From: Acheta domesticus
Taxonomy: Eukaryota; Arthropoda; Insecta; Orthoptera; Gryllidae
Length of the DNA: 64,000 nucleotides
Direction: 5' to 3'
NCBI GenBank assembly: GCA_031308135.1
Contig: JAHLJT010008756.1
Location: 107,338,415-107,402,414, forward strand
The stretch's first letter is position 1. Each line of letters opens with the position of its first letter. Below, piece after piece: positions 23,346 through 35,079 of this stretch. A program made the translations under genes and the position numbers. The notes under the pieces are model-generated. The model saw nothing but the letters and a program-made list of their open reading frames with translations, searched no databases and was not told where the DNA came from.

Positions 23346-23429
23346 TAATACATATGGTTATTAGGTATTATTAGGTAGGAGTCACTTTGATCAACAGTGT
23401 GTCACTTTCATTTCCTTCGCTCCTGAATG

Positions 23430-23655
23430 TTTCTCCCGTGGTCCGCTGGCGTCGGCGCCTGCGCGAGTCGGGGGCGGCGATTACGTGGTCGCTCCGGTAT
23501 TTCTGCCGCCTCTGCGTCAAGCAGCCGCCATCGACGCCGCGCTCGCCTGGACGAGCCGCCACCCGCGCCATCTTCACGGACTGCCGCCGCCGCCCCCGCC
23601 AACTCCCCCCCACCTCGCCACCATCAGCGGCTCCGCCGCACGCGCACCGGCTCAG
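23430..23655. other. CpG-rich island
   Basis: GC-rich, with CCGCCGCCGCCCCCGCC-type runs. Overlapping frames give only Arg/Pro/Ala-rich peptides. Confidence 0.55.
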
Positions 23656-23777
23656 TTAGGCTAGGGCAGCGACCGTTGCGACTACAGGGAATCTGGCAGG
23701 AACGTCTTAGAGACCATGGCGTAATTTGCGACACTAGCTAATCAGCTTGGTCGAGTTGAGCCAATGTCTACGAGAAT

Positions 23778-24110
23778 TCTAGCGGCATGATGCTAGCGGC
23801 TACGCGATCAGTACTTTCCGCGCTTTCCCTCGCTCAACACCAGGCAAATGCTCGAGCAAGTACCATAATAAATGGCCAGAGACAGCGTGCGATCTTATCA
23901 TCCTCATCTTCGTTCCCATCTTTTCCATTTAACACACAACAAATGCACTGCTCTATTATACATGTCGGGAGCTTAGATCTGGACCCTGACGGCGCGGTAC
24001 TCTGCCGGGGATATATCGGGAGAAGAAAACTCCGTAAGCCCAGCACGTATAGGTCAGCACCGGATCTCGCGTTCCAGTGGTGACGCACACCAACACCTGT
24101 CAAATTAACA
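23778..24110 (+). repeat. B family copy 4
   Basis: Shows TTCTAGCGG...GGCTACGCGATCAGTACTTT, CTCAACACCAGGCAAATGCT, AGCAAGTACCATAATAA and the body word TACATGTCGGGAGC. More diverged than copies 1-3. Confidence 0.6.
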
Positions 24111-24206
24111 TGCACAACCTGTAGGGACTAATAAGGCTTCTCAGATAACCTGCCACTACCTTCAAATTCTTGAATCTGCATGGCCCGTCTCCTTCTCGCT
24201 GACACC

Positions 24207-24412
24207 GTCTGTTTTACTCTGGCTGCCGGATTTTCCATCGTCCGCGTCACCCGCACCGCGCCGCTGCCTTCAGCCCTTCTCCCTCCTCTCCCCGCAACCC
24301 CGTCACCCCACATCTCGGTTCTATCACTCCGCCGCAAATCACAAATATTGGAATCTCGCAGTACAAGTGCGTCTCTTACACTTAGCGCAGCGGCGCGAAC
24401 GCCAATAGATTG
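24207..24412 (+). repeat. Direct repeat A, copy 2
   Basis: Partner of 23139-23345 in the same orientation, about 1.07 kb downstream, with a CpG island and a B copy between them. Confidence 0.88.
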
Positions 24413-27400
24413 CGAATCATTAAACTCACAGACCATTAACATCGTGTTTAGAAGAAAGACCTACAAAAATTGACCTTCAATTTTTCAGTGTTACAAGTTT
24501 AAATTAAATTTCGCTTTGGTATTTATATTCACAATAATGATAAAATCTGTCAACACTGGACAGAGATCATACACAAAGAAAATATGATAATTAAAAATAT
24601 ATACTTCCATGAGTGTAATACAGTATTTTGTGTCAAATCAACTGGCATTGTAAAGTTCTTGTACTCTTTTGCACATAATAATATGTTCTTTTTCTTAAAA
24701 GTTATATTAACGAGCTCAGCTAATTTGAATAATAACTGAAATTGCGGACCACTAATATGACGTCGCGGACTTTTCCGGCCGCTGTTGCCTCACATCCTCC
24801 GTGTTGGGCCGCTGCGCCACTGCCCCACACATGGTTACGGTCGTCCAACTCGCCACCGCACCATGCTATCAGTGCCAACTTCCGTTGCAGCGCCGCCACC
24901 GCCACCATAAATAGCGTTGACACCACGTTCGGGAAGTCTAACCTCCCCCAAAGGCGCACATTCGACCTTCACCGATTAGCTACTGCTCGCTCAATCTCGA
25001 GCAGCTGATGTGCTGCCTGAATGTTCGCTTCCTTTAATGTGCCCAAACGACCAACATGCAGTGAGTGCCAAACACTCGTCGCTCGACAAATAAGCCACAA
25101 CACGTCCACACTACTCCACTTCACCCACCACTGCTGGCGTCCGGTCACTGTGAGAGTATTGGTTGTCGAAGCCTCAGGATAAAGCGGTAGCTGCCACAAT
25201 CAGATGTGTGTCCGCCCCTGACAAAGACTACTGTGCCATGCAGGATGGACAGGGAAACTATCCGTTATGGTCAAGGCGGCAAAAAAGTTAAAGAAGCGTT
25301 ACCAACGGGCCAAGAAAGGCAATTTGTGGTAACCGAGCTATTTCTAAAGAGGCAACAAAATTTAAAAACCTTTCGACAAATACAATCGAAGATACAAAAC
25401 GTGTATCTTGGTGCAACGAAGTCTCCAACTCCACAGTAAGGAGCCCTTGGGAGGACTCCCTAATAATATCCCTATAAAATTGCCGGGAGGGCGGATCGGC
25501 GTTGAGGTTGCCGAGTGTCTTAGCTACACCCATGCTGCAGTGCCGTGTAGGGTTGAAGAAGCCCGGTTGCTTCAAGGTTTGTTTGGTGTGACCCATGTTG
25601 CGGGTGACGGCGTGATCAGTATACATATATATACAAACACACTACTCGGGATTTGGGGGTGGTCGCTCACTACTGGTACTCTGGTACACTAAAAGAGGAA
25701 AGACTAAAAGAGAACACTAAAAGAGTCAACGGTGGACCCACGAATAAATTGCTATAATTGAAAAAACGTTTCATGTTTAACAACTAATTATATATGTATT
25801 TAGCAATATGATACAATAATTTCCTGCAATTTGGTGTTATTATATTTTCCATTTTTGAGATATAGCAAAACATTTCAGTTTTTGAGACATATACAATATA
25901 TATTTGAACATTTTCTCAACTTACGGTTCTTACTGCAAAGTCACAGACGGCCTCAACTACTTTAATTAACTTTGTGGCTGCAATTGCACAACTGTTATCA
26001 ACGAAACTAAGATATTAAAGAAATATACTGAATGGTAGACACTAAAATAAGTTTGCAGCGTTTATGAGAAGGCCTGACTGTAATAGAACGCCGAAATTCC
26101 CACGTAGCTACTACGAATGGCGACGATTTCGATTTTTTTTGTATACAGCAGATAAACTTTGAGAGACGAAACTGACACTGAGGGTTCAAAAAGTCTCTGA
26201 TGATTTCTAAACGATAAAAGGCTCCTTACCTACAAAAATATACAACAAAAAATTCAAGCTGGAGACTCGTTGTTGACTTGCCTCCCATTGTTATGCGAGG
26301 TGTGGGGGAGGGGGAAGGTGCAAAGAAACTGCGATCTTTATGTTAGATAAGAAACAGTTATTTAGGCAGAGAGATGGGGAGATATTTTAGTTCATAAGTT
26401 TGTGGAGGGGACGAGGAGATGACAAACATTTTTCTATGGCAAAGGCAGTATTTCTATGGCAAATGCCGCCAAGGGACCGAGAATTTAAAATAATGAAAAG
26501 TTAAAAAGTAAATAGTTTGCTTCGAATTTTGTTGCATCTTATTACAAAATAATAATTTATAATTATTTAAATTAAAAATCTATTACTTTTCTCATTTCCG
26601 CTACCACGGAGATACGTTTAATAATCTGAGGCAAGACAGACGGAGGTGCCTTGCACGGACTTCTGGAACGTGTACCAAGTAGTCGGGCAAAGCAACTCGG
26701 TCGAAAGGGGAGGAAAGACTCTTGAAAGTGGGTGAACGTACACTTCAGCAGTGGACTCCAACACACTAGTACATAGATTTCTACGTTGTGGCCCCTATTC
26801 CACCACATTAGTTACCAGATAGGTCAAAAGGGCCTCCCGATTGGAAACCTGAGCCTTCATAGCTTTTTCTTGGGCCTCCCCCTTGGGTTCATGCCCCTGA
26901 AGAATGCATTCTGATTAACGCCAGAACGTGACTACTCTTGATTTCTCAATCTTCGCCATCTAAATTATTTTGGAAGATTGTTAAGGCCTACCAACTCGGA
27001 TATTAGGAGAAATATTCTTATAACTTTCTCAATTTCTCATCTGTCAAATGTCCGAAATGAGACCGGAACTCAACTGAAGACCCATCCAAACAAGTGCAGT
27101 GATCTCCGCAATGCACGGTAACGATGTAGGCATCACTGATAATCTCAGGAAGTCTGATGGTTGCTTCCAATCAGTCACCAGGGTCAGAACAGTCCTGATA
27201 CACCCCCTCCGTAACGGTAACTCTAAAGTACTGCCAATATCACGCCTGGAATAATTTCAACGTCTTTTGACGCAACAACAGTACGTACGAAAAATGTAAT
27301 TTTTCAATGTTAAGAAGACGCTAATGAGCAATAATCCACCATTGTAGTATCACATTATTAAGTAGGCAAGCATCGGACTAGATCCAATGACTGGCTCTGC

Positions 27401-27416
27401 CCATATCACCCGCGCG
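24413..27416. other. No gene seen
   Basis: Mostly AT-rich. The GC-richer 24760-25640 has open frames on both strands without a recognised domain. A short duplication, TTTCTATGGCAAA, is at 26432-26462. Confidence 0.4.
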
Positions 27417-27505
27417 AGCGTGCGTCCATCTGGTGCAAACGTTACGCAATGAGACTCCGCTCTTGCAAACAAGACTAATGACGGTCGCCGTGAGAAGAAT
27501 ACCTC
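27417..27505 (+). repeat. Repeat pair with 28925-29010, copy 1
   Basis: CTTGCAAACAAGACTAATGA and CGGTCGCCGTGAGAAGAA match GCAAACAAGACAAATGA and CGGTCGCCGTAAGAAGAG at 28975. Upstream similarity is weak. Confidence 0.6.
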
Positions 27506-28879
27506 GAGCTTCCTCCGTCCCTCAGCCGCCTAATGTTTTTGTGCCTGGGTGGTCTCTTGCACGTTATCCTAGTCGTTAATGCAAAAGCTCATTCTCATCC
27601 TATTTTTAGGTAGTATGGTGAAAACAGTTGAGTTATTTTAAGGTATTAGAGCAAAAACGTTTCTTGTAACTGATCTTCTTCATATAGAAATGAGTGACGT
27701 ATTAGTTGTTATTTATTGTATAAGCCATGTCAGCATACTTTCAGAAATGCTTTGAATTTAAAATTGGCTTCTTTTAAAATCCATATATTACTCTTAAATA
27801 TAAAAATAGTAATTTACATTACAAGGTTAGAAAGTTGATGTTTCCATGACTAGACAGGAACGTTCCCGGACGAGACCGACAAGCCGAGTCTAGGAATTCC
27901 GCCGTATCATGAAAAGTCACTTTGCCACAATATTTCATTCTAGACCTCAATTTAATGACAATTTGTCCCTGCGATGTAGAAATTTAATCGGCAATCACGA
28001 AAACATACTACGTATTTTTGCTGTTGGGGTAGGTATGTATTTTATTTTCTAACTGATGTACTTTCAATGCTATTACGGAAAATACTTTCGATACGTTTCC
28101 AGGCTGGCGTTGAGATAAGTTGAACTTTCATACCCGAAAACTGAGTAAGTATGCGTCACTTTCTGATCGGTCTCAAACTTATCTATGTTCTCTAATAGTG
28201 CTAATTAATTTTTCGAAGCAATTTTAGTTACATTTCAGAAGAAGTTAAATTTATAAATTTCAAAATTAATTGGAAAAACACAAGTCAGCAAATTAGACTG
28301 CATTTCTTATCTCTTATCTTTCTATCTTTTCTATATTTATATTTATTTATAAAAAATATTCTTACTGATGGTAAAATATTCTGAAGGAACATAATGCGCA
28401 TCTACAGAATGCATAGTTAGCAAATATTCGTACAAGAATCTTTAAGAATAAGATCATTTAGATTAGATAGTATTTTTTCTTGGATCTTTCCAGTTTGTTT
28501 CTCCTCCAGTCACCACTAGCCAACCTATTCACAGAGTAGCGTGCAGATTGACGTTCGTGTAGCAATTTTTTTATACGGCGCGTTGAACAGAACGTCAACA
28601 CAGAATATATATTGTATCTATTTTTATTGTAACATAGAAAAAATACAAATGTATAAAACTGTTAGGTTACTGTGTCTATTACAAATACATTCCTGGCGAA
28701 ATTATAATACCGAAATGGATATGTCGCTGAACGGGTGGAGTGATCAATGTTAGTTAAAAAATATTGTGAAAACATCTTTTTTCGCCAGAAAGCAGAGTTT
28801 TGAGTCAGAGAAGCCGGACTATGATTCGGGCGCCTACAGAGGAGCTAGTTTGGTGGACTTTCCGTGTGGCTTAGCTTTC
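27506..28879. other. No gene seen
   Basis: AT-rich, no coding signal. Confidence 0.4.
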
Positions 28880-29190
28880 TTCTTCGCATGCAACCACGCT
28901 GGAGAGCCGTTGGCCGCGTCTCCCAGCTCATCGCCGCGCCTCCGTTGCGCAACCGCCTGTGCGCACGCGCGCCGCAAACAAGACAAATGACGGTCGCCGT
29001 AAGAAGAGCGTCCGCTGCTCAAGGCGCGCTTTATTTTCTCATCAGCGAAATATGTGCGGCATTTGTAATCGCCGCCCCCGGCCGCCGCGGCGCGCCGCCG
29101 GGTGAAATATGGCTCTGTGTGTTTCTGGTTCATCGCTGAGTTACTACCTGCTGTTGTTTATGTGTCGCGCCGCTTTGAGAGCGTCCGATG
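28880..29190. other. CpG-rich island; possible conserved noncoding element
   Basis: Contains the repeat partner at 28975-29008, then TTTATTTTCTCATCAGCGAA and ATGTGCGGCATTTGTAATCG, then a CCGCCGCGGCGCGCCGCCGG palindrome-like stretch. The mix of GC-rich words with AT-rich homeodomain-like cores is enhancer-like, or it may be an old repeat. Confidence 0.4.
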
Positions 29191-29739
29191 TGGGTGAACG
29201 GGTGACACAGCGACGCTCGGCGCAACAGATGCTGGGTGCGACAGGTAGGATTCATGAAAAACGTAGGAAGGGGGAGGGGATGGGGGAAACCGCTTCTAAA
29301 GCAGGGATATATAATCGGCGGATAACGGGCCGCAACCGACATGAAACAAGTGACAACTCGGCATTGGAAGATAATGTTATTTCACATCATGATCATCTTT
29401 GTTAAAAGTTCATCATCGTTGCAAGAAGTAGGGTGTGATTCTTCTTCTAGTCCTGTTAGTCCAAGTTTTAAACTAGCACCTCAACTGTTGTCCAATATCA
29501 TTTATTTTGTTAGTTAATATGTAGGGAGAATCTCTTACTTGTGTTGCATATTCTCAATTTTACTGACATACAAGTATCTATTTCAGATGCAGTGCCTTCT
29601 CCTCAATGCAACATTTAATTCACAATACAGGATAATATTCGAGATTCTTGTCCTAACACTCCTTTGCTCGACGTAATTCTTAAGCTGCTATACGAAATTG
29701 GAGGGAACCGGAAAGGTCGAGTTTCTTTAATAAAAAAAT
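29191..29739. other. No gene seen
   Basis: No coding signal or recognised repeat. Confidence 0.4.
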
Positions 29740-30385
29740 TTGCGGTTAGTGCAAATTATGTTAATATATTCTTGCTGTTGCTGATATGGTTTGAATTCTT
29801 TCGATAGTTCATTGCGAGAATATTTCATTTTCCGTTCGTGTTGATAAACAGAGCGACCTTTGTAATTTGCAGGATGACCGCCATCACAGAAAACGCACAA
29901 GGCCTTTGTTGTTCTGTCTTCGGTACACTGTAATGTATAGTGATCACCTGCACGTTTAACACAGCGAAGCGGGAGATGAAGTAGCTACTCATGCGATGGA
30001 AATTTTGGCAACGTGTGCATTGAACAACTTCCCTCTTCATTCGGAGAGTTTTTAAATCTTATTTTCCAATTTAGTAGAAATTCTGTTTTGTATATTTCTT
30101 TGTTGTTTGCGCTTGGTTCTAGATCTACAAACAACGTTGACGTTTCCCGTTTTGTAATTTTGTCTTTAGCATTGAAAATTTGACGCACACTGTGTTCTAA
30201 CGTAGATATTTCTTTCTTGAAGCAGTCTATATCAGTTGTTGGATGCCTCTTTCTTAATACTACGCTGAAAGCTCTATTTTCCTTCAACTGAAGCGTATAA
30301 AATTTCATGTCCTTTATTTTGAATTTCATTAGTAGAGCCCAGCACGGGCGTCTGAATTTTTTGGCATAATTTTTACGTTATTTTT
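29740..30385 (-). pseudogene. Jockey-type LINE ORF1 (gag-like) relic
   Basis: ORF1 of Jockey-group LINEs binds element RNA. From 30330 the frame shows the domain that precedes the zinc knuckles (PRE_C2HC type): FYTLQLKENRAFSVVLRKRH followed by PTTDI, then STLFVDLEPSANNKEIY. The next block, VQCTRCQNF, begins the first CCHC knuckle. After a frame change near 29960-29985 the second and third knuckles continue as CVKRAGDHYTLQC (second cysteine changed to arginine) and CVFCDGGHPANY. At least two frameshifts and the lost cysteine show it is dead. No ORF2 remains next to it. The family call rests on recalled domain patterns. Confidence 0.8.
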
Positions 30386-31389
30386 TGTTGTAAACTTTAT
30401 TTACATAACATTCATGAGTTTTTGGATATGAAACGCCGTCTCTATCTACATGTGTTTCATGCATTACATTTATTAGATGATTAGGAAATTACGGAGTGCG
30501 ATTTCCCACGTGGTTTATCGGATCCTGTAGCATTTACGATAAGCGTTTCGTTAATGGAAATTGCTCCAAATTGCAACATCAGAGTATATGCAACAGACAG
30601 CACATTTTAATATCAGTAACGTTCCAAGGTACACGGCGGTTAGCCATTTCATTTCTCACCACAATCACTGAGTGACAACGTCCATGACGTACGCGGTTCC
30701 GAGCTCGTAACTTTTCATTCCGCACGCAACGTTTGACACCGTCGTCGTTTGCTCTACGTAGGTCAGTCTGAGCAGAGCAGTCGCATGGTATCTGTAATTA
30801 AATCACGCGAAAGATAAGTCCGGGGCAAGCAGAGTAAAGACGTTGATACACAATGTGTTAGAATTTAATATTAAAGTAGCGAATATTTTGCAGGTTTTAA
30901 GACAACAATATTCCATTTGTATGAGACCTGTTCCTAAACACACGATGGGCGGTTTGAAACGTCGGTTGAAGACACCCAGAAGAATCTGGTCATTTAGTAT
31001 TCAAGCTCTTTTCCATTTCATTTACCAAAAATCACTTATTTGGTATGTTAGAAATATGAAACATTTTCAGGGAGCCAGCAATGAGGGATACAGCAATGTC
31101 AGGATACTATCCTCGCCAGATGCCTTAAGAACTTTTCCTCAGGCTTTGGCAAACGGGGGAAAAGGCATAGGTTGAGAACACCAGACACAGAAAACAATCC
31201 ATTTTCAACAGGAATTGAAAATAAGTCATCAGTGCTGACTGAAATGCGCCGGAGCGTTGCCTGCTCTACAGGCCTTTTGGTCAGCTGCCTTGGGTCCCCG
31301 AGGGGGCTGTGTCCTTGGGGTGAAACGACTGGGGTGAGGACCCAAGAAACGGAAATCAAAGCGAGTGTTTTGAAGAGAAATAGAGAACA
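30386..31389. other. No gene seen
   Basis: Mixed composition. No protein-like frame was recognised. Short words such as GAACACCCAGACACAG-like blocks give no family. Confidence 0.4.
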
Positions 31390-31545
31390 GCAAAGAAGCG
31401 CTACCCGCCCGCCGCCATACTCTGGCGCAACGTAGCGCAAAGGGGGGCGTCTTGCGTCACGGCGCTGCGCGGCGCGGGCGGCGCACGGCCGTGATTCAGC
31501 GTGCGGGGGCGGCGCCGGCTCCTCAATGGTGATTAATGAGCGCCT
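31390..31545. other. CpG-rich island
   Basis: GC-rich with GGCGCTGCGCGGCGCGGGCG. No recognised coding domain. Confidence 0.5.
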
Positions 31546-31887
31546 GCGGAAATGGGGCAAGTGAAGTGATTAAACGGGGATGGAATGCCGTTTGGCCGTT
31601 TGCTCTACTACCAACGAGCACTTGATATCACCGAGTTTTAATAGATCCTGTGGATATGAATGGATTTGTAATGGTACAAACACTGGAGGATAGTGCAATA
31701 CGATGAATGCTTTTTCACTGATACAGATAGAACCCAATCAGGTCCGTGACTACAATGATTGACACGAACGTAATAATAATAGTAATAACAACAATTTGGT
31801 GAATAAAATAGCTTAATGATATGGCTTGCACAAGAATCAGAGAATAAACATACATACCCTCCCTCTCATCAGCGAAACCCACATATT
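31546..31887. other. No gene seen
   Basis: AT-rich, no coding signal. Confidence 0.4.
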
Positions 31888-31990
31888 TTCCTCCCTCCCT
31901 CTCTCTCTCTCTCTCTCTTTCACACCCTCTCTCTTTCGCTCACCCTCTTTCGCTGCCTGTCTCAATGTCTCTTTCTCTCCCTCACTCTGT
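31888..31990. repeat. CT-rich microsatellite
   Basis: (CT)n and CTCCCT-type units, pure CT at about 31898-31917. Confidence 0.9.
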
Positions 31991-32114
31991 CGATATTTAA
32001 ATGGCTCATTCAAACTGTTTCAAAATCAAGTCCTAGGAAAATATCGTAAATTTAATGTAAGTTTTACTTTTATGGTTGAAAATCCTAATGCAGTGAATCT
32101 CTTCAACAATTATT

Positions 32115-32229
32115 GGAGTAATAAAAGATGTCATCTCAGTCAACGTATTTATTGAGAAAGCTTTCGACGGCGTTGCCGTCATCAAGTCTACAGATAAAAT
32201 AAATTGACAGAGACATCTTTTATTACTCC
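32115..32229. mobile_element. Short TIR element with nested hairpin
   Basis: GGAGTAATAAAAGATGTC at 32115-32132 recurs perfectly inverted at 32212-32229. Inside, GTCAACGTATTTATT pairs with AATAAATTGAC, and GACGGCGTTGCCGTC forms a tight inner hairpin. No coding. On the minus strand the inner part reads TTGATGACGGCAACGCCGTC then GAAAGC, a weak hammerhead-like arrangement. Confidence 0.65.
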
Positions 32230-32654
32230 GTTTAATTACATCAACAACACCGCATCACAATTCTCACACTACAACAATCATTGCATCTTAACTGCTACTT
32301 CACATCTCCTTCGTTTCTTCAGTCAGTGCAAGAGTTTTCTGTGAATCAGTGCAGTTCTGTAATTCTAGGGTTGAAACGGCGTTTCTCACAGTGAAATGTG
32401 TAATTACACAAGCGACTGCTGAAACAAGAAATTTTGTAAATCATAATAAAAGTTTTCTTTATCTCATATAAAAGTGTCCCGTGTTATCTGTGATACATGC
32501 ATCGCGGAATTCAAAGTTAAGTTAATTTCAATATTTTTATTAATTGCGTCTTTTCTCTTTAGACGCAAGAAATATTATAAAATATTTCGAATTCTTATTT
32601 TATTCAGCAACTAACTAGTAAACTATAAAGTTTTGTATGCACCACGGACATTAC
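32230..32654. other. No gene seen
   Basis: AT-rich, no coding signal. Confidence 0.4.
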
Positions 32655-32741
32655 TAGATGTTTTTACCCCTCAGGCGACTTCCAACCCCTCGGGCCAGAG
32701 GCCCTCGGGATTGGAAGTCACCCTCGAGGCAAAAACATCTA
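32655..32741. repeat. Strong 87-bp hairpin
   Basis: TAGATGTTTTTACCCCTCAG opens an arm of about 40 bases that pairs with CTCGAGGCAAAAACATCTA at the other end. The centre is CCCTCGGGCC-AGA-GGCCCTCGGG. Few mismatches. It could be a tiny MITE or a small-RNA hairpin. Confidence 0.8.
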
Positions 32742-33564
32742 CTTAACGCCCTTGATACATAAATAACTATAAGGTACAATGTTGATGAGTGAAATATATG
32801 AACCATTTTTATCTTCAAACAACCGAACATTACGAAGTAAGGACAAAGAATACATAAATTTGAAAACTCTTGTGTAGAAAGAACGAACATTTCTTTTGAA
32901 ATTAAATTTGCACATTAAACATTGACATTCTTGGTACATTTACATTCCATTTACTCTTGTTTCTGAATAATTGAAAGTGTGAATAACAAATAATTTGTCA
33001 TTCGAATTTTATTCTAGAATTTTGTAAATCTTTATTAAGTTATCGTGTAAAGATAGAATCGAAAAAGTAAGATCACATTAAGTTGCAATATTATCTTTGA
33101 ACAAATATTTACCTGACCTACACACATACGCATTTTATTAACTTGTTGTGTTTTGTCAATCTACTATTACTTGGAATGAAAACACAATTAGAAATTAAAA
33201 ATGCATTCATCAGGGTGCTTTAATACGTAACAAAGCGTAGGAGACATATACTGCAAATCCAGGGGATTGATAGAGGAGACGAACATAACTTAAATGGCAA
33301 AACGCACTCTGCAAAGTCGATAACCAAGTGAATGCAGTTGATGATAAATGAACAGGATTTACGAGCCACCAGCAGCGTCTATAAAATCGATGGGTGCGCC
33401 ACACAGCGGATGTCAATGGAACTATCACGCAAATCAACGAGGGCGAAGTTTCCCAGTCATAATTTCTGAATGTGAACTTTCGTAAACAAAAGAATGTTTG
33501 TTAGATGTGATAAAGAATTAATGTGTTTTAAAATTTGAAGTATTCGCTGTTCCACTATTAAAAA
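32742..33564. other. No gene seen
   Basis: AT-rich, no coding signal. Confidence 0.4.
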
Positions 33565-33979
33565 TCTAATATATAAAAATCAGTTTGTTGGTTCGTGTTT
33601 AATGTGCTGCCGTACCGTTCATCCGATTGCGATAAATCTTTGTCAACTTATTGCTTGCTCTTGTGCGAAGGATATACAATATACTCAATCCACCTGAGCC
33701 TCATTGTTCTCTGGGCGTTGCCATCTGATGCGGGCGAGGCCGAGGAGGACAGAAGGAGCGAGCGGTGCAAGATGGAGAGATGAGAGGGAAAGAGAGAAAG
33801 AGAGGGAAAAGAGAGAGAGGGAAAAGTGGGAGAGAGGGAAACAGAGAGAGGGGAAAAGAGAGGATGGGAAGAAAGGGGAAAGAAGGCGAGAGTATGAGAA
33901 AGAGAGGGAGAGAAAGAGAGGGAGAGAAAGAGAGGGAGGGAGTGAGGGAGAGAGAGAGAGAGAGGCAGGGTTCTGCTAG
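33565..33979 (+). mobile_element. Helitron-like non-autonomous element, partial
   Basis: Begins TCTAATATATAAAAATCAGT after an A, as many insect Helitrons do, then GTTGGTTCGTGTTT and CCGTTCATCCGATTGCGAT, words common in that family. GGGCGTTGCC near 33715 corresponds to the region just before the usual 3' end, and a GA microsatellite has grown beyond it. A CTAG at 33976-33979 is a possible 3' end, but no terminal hairpin was found. Confidence 0.5.
33766..33966 (+). repeat. GA-rich microsatellite
   Basis: About 200 bp of GAGAGAAA/GGGA units. Open frames across it are low-complexity artefacts. Confidence 0.9.
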
Positions 33980-34448
33980 ATCATAGAGTAAATATACCCC
34001 TCATAGAGTAAAGTACTTCCTTAGTCAATGGCTATATATATTAAAAAGCACAGACAGTAACAACGTTATTTTCATGGTTAAAAAGAGAAATGTGCAGGTT
34101 ACAACTAAATATATTTAGATTGAAAAATTTTATATTACTTGTAAAGAAACCATTCTAGAATACAACATTCATTTGAATCATACTTCATCAGAAGATATGA
34201 AGACTGATTTTTAACAAAGGCGGTAGAAAGTAATAATTGTTGAAATGTCAGGAAAATTGCTTAGTCCAAATCTAAATATCAGGGGGAGATATGTTGCATT
34301 ATTGTCTGATGGACATTAATTATATAAATTTCACACGACCAATTGTATGTTGGATGCTCACGAATGGGACAGCCAAAAAATCTATTTGTTTTTGCTGAAA
34401 ACATAAAGAAAAAAATCTTGAATAATAAAGTCCACAAAATACAATACT

Positions 34449-34451
<3 letters not shown>

Positions 34452-34492
<41 letters not shown>
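34452..34492. repeat. (TA)n microsatellite
   Basis: About 20 uninterrupted TA units. Confidence 0.97.
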
Positions 34493-34494
<2 letters not shown>

Positions 34495-34734
34495 TTTAAT
34501 TTCAGAAAATCAGAATTCATTATCGACAGGAAAATCGGAAATTTATCAAATTCCATAGAAGTTGAACTCACTTTAAAAATTAGTATTTATTATTTGGAAG
34601 TGAATTCAATCTAGAGGGAGCGTTTTTAATCAAAAGTTAATGGAAAACTATGAATGCGTGAATTATGTAATTGTGAGATTGTAAATGTGTGTTTAGGCGC
34701 ACATATGATAATTGTATATTCTTCAACGAGGGTA

Positions 34735-34835
34735 GAAAGATAACTAATATTCACGAGTTGATGTTTACGACACGAGCGACGTTGGAGCGAGTGTCGGAAT
34801 TTCAACGAGTGAATAATTGCCACTCTACGCGAGTA
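34735..34835. repeat. Imperfect inverted repeat
   Basis: ATTCACGAGTTGATGTTTAC then GACACGAGCG pairs with CGAGTGTC, then GGAATTTCAACGAGTGAAT, arms of about 33 bases around a short loop. Resembles a small hairpin MITE; no target duplication was found. Confidence 0.6.
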
Positions 34836-35046
34836 GAAGACTAAACTTTCTCTACGACTTTGAAATTGATATTTTAAAAATATTGAATGGGCGCCTAAAC
34901 CTCACTACCAACTCGCACACTGTTTCGTGGCTCACCTGTCTTACGAGAGTAGCGACCAGCCGCGGCAGAGCACGCAGCACCTCTGTAGGCGACTGCGAGA
35001 ACCCTCTGTCGTGGTATAATGAACTAAGGCGAATGTGCTTGGTCGA

Positions 35047-35079
35047 CAGCCGTGCGAGAATAATATCATCGCACGGCTG
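35047..35079. repeat. Short perfect hairpin
   Basis: CAGCCGTGCGA and TCGCACGGCTG form an 11-bp perfect stem around an 11-base AT-rich loop. There is no T-run after it, so a terminator role is not suggested. Confidence 0.75.

Noticed and set aside
33704..33986. Arg/Glu-rich proteins in GA tracts (also 44738-45058)
   Set aside because: Translations of microsatellites.
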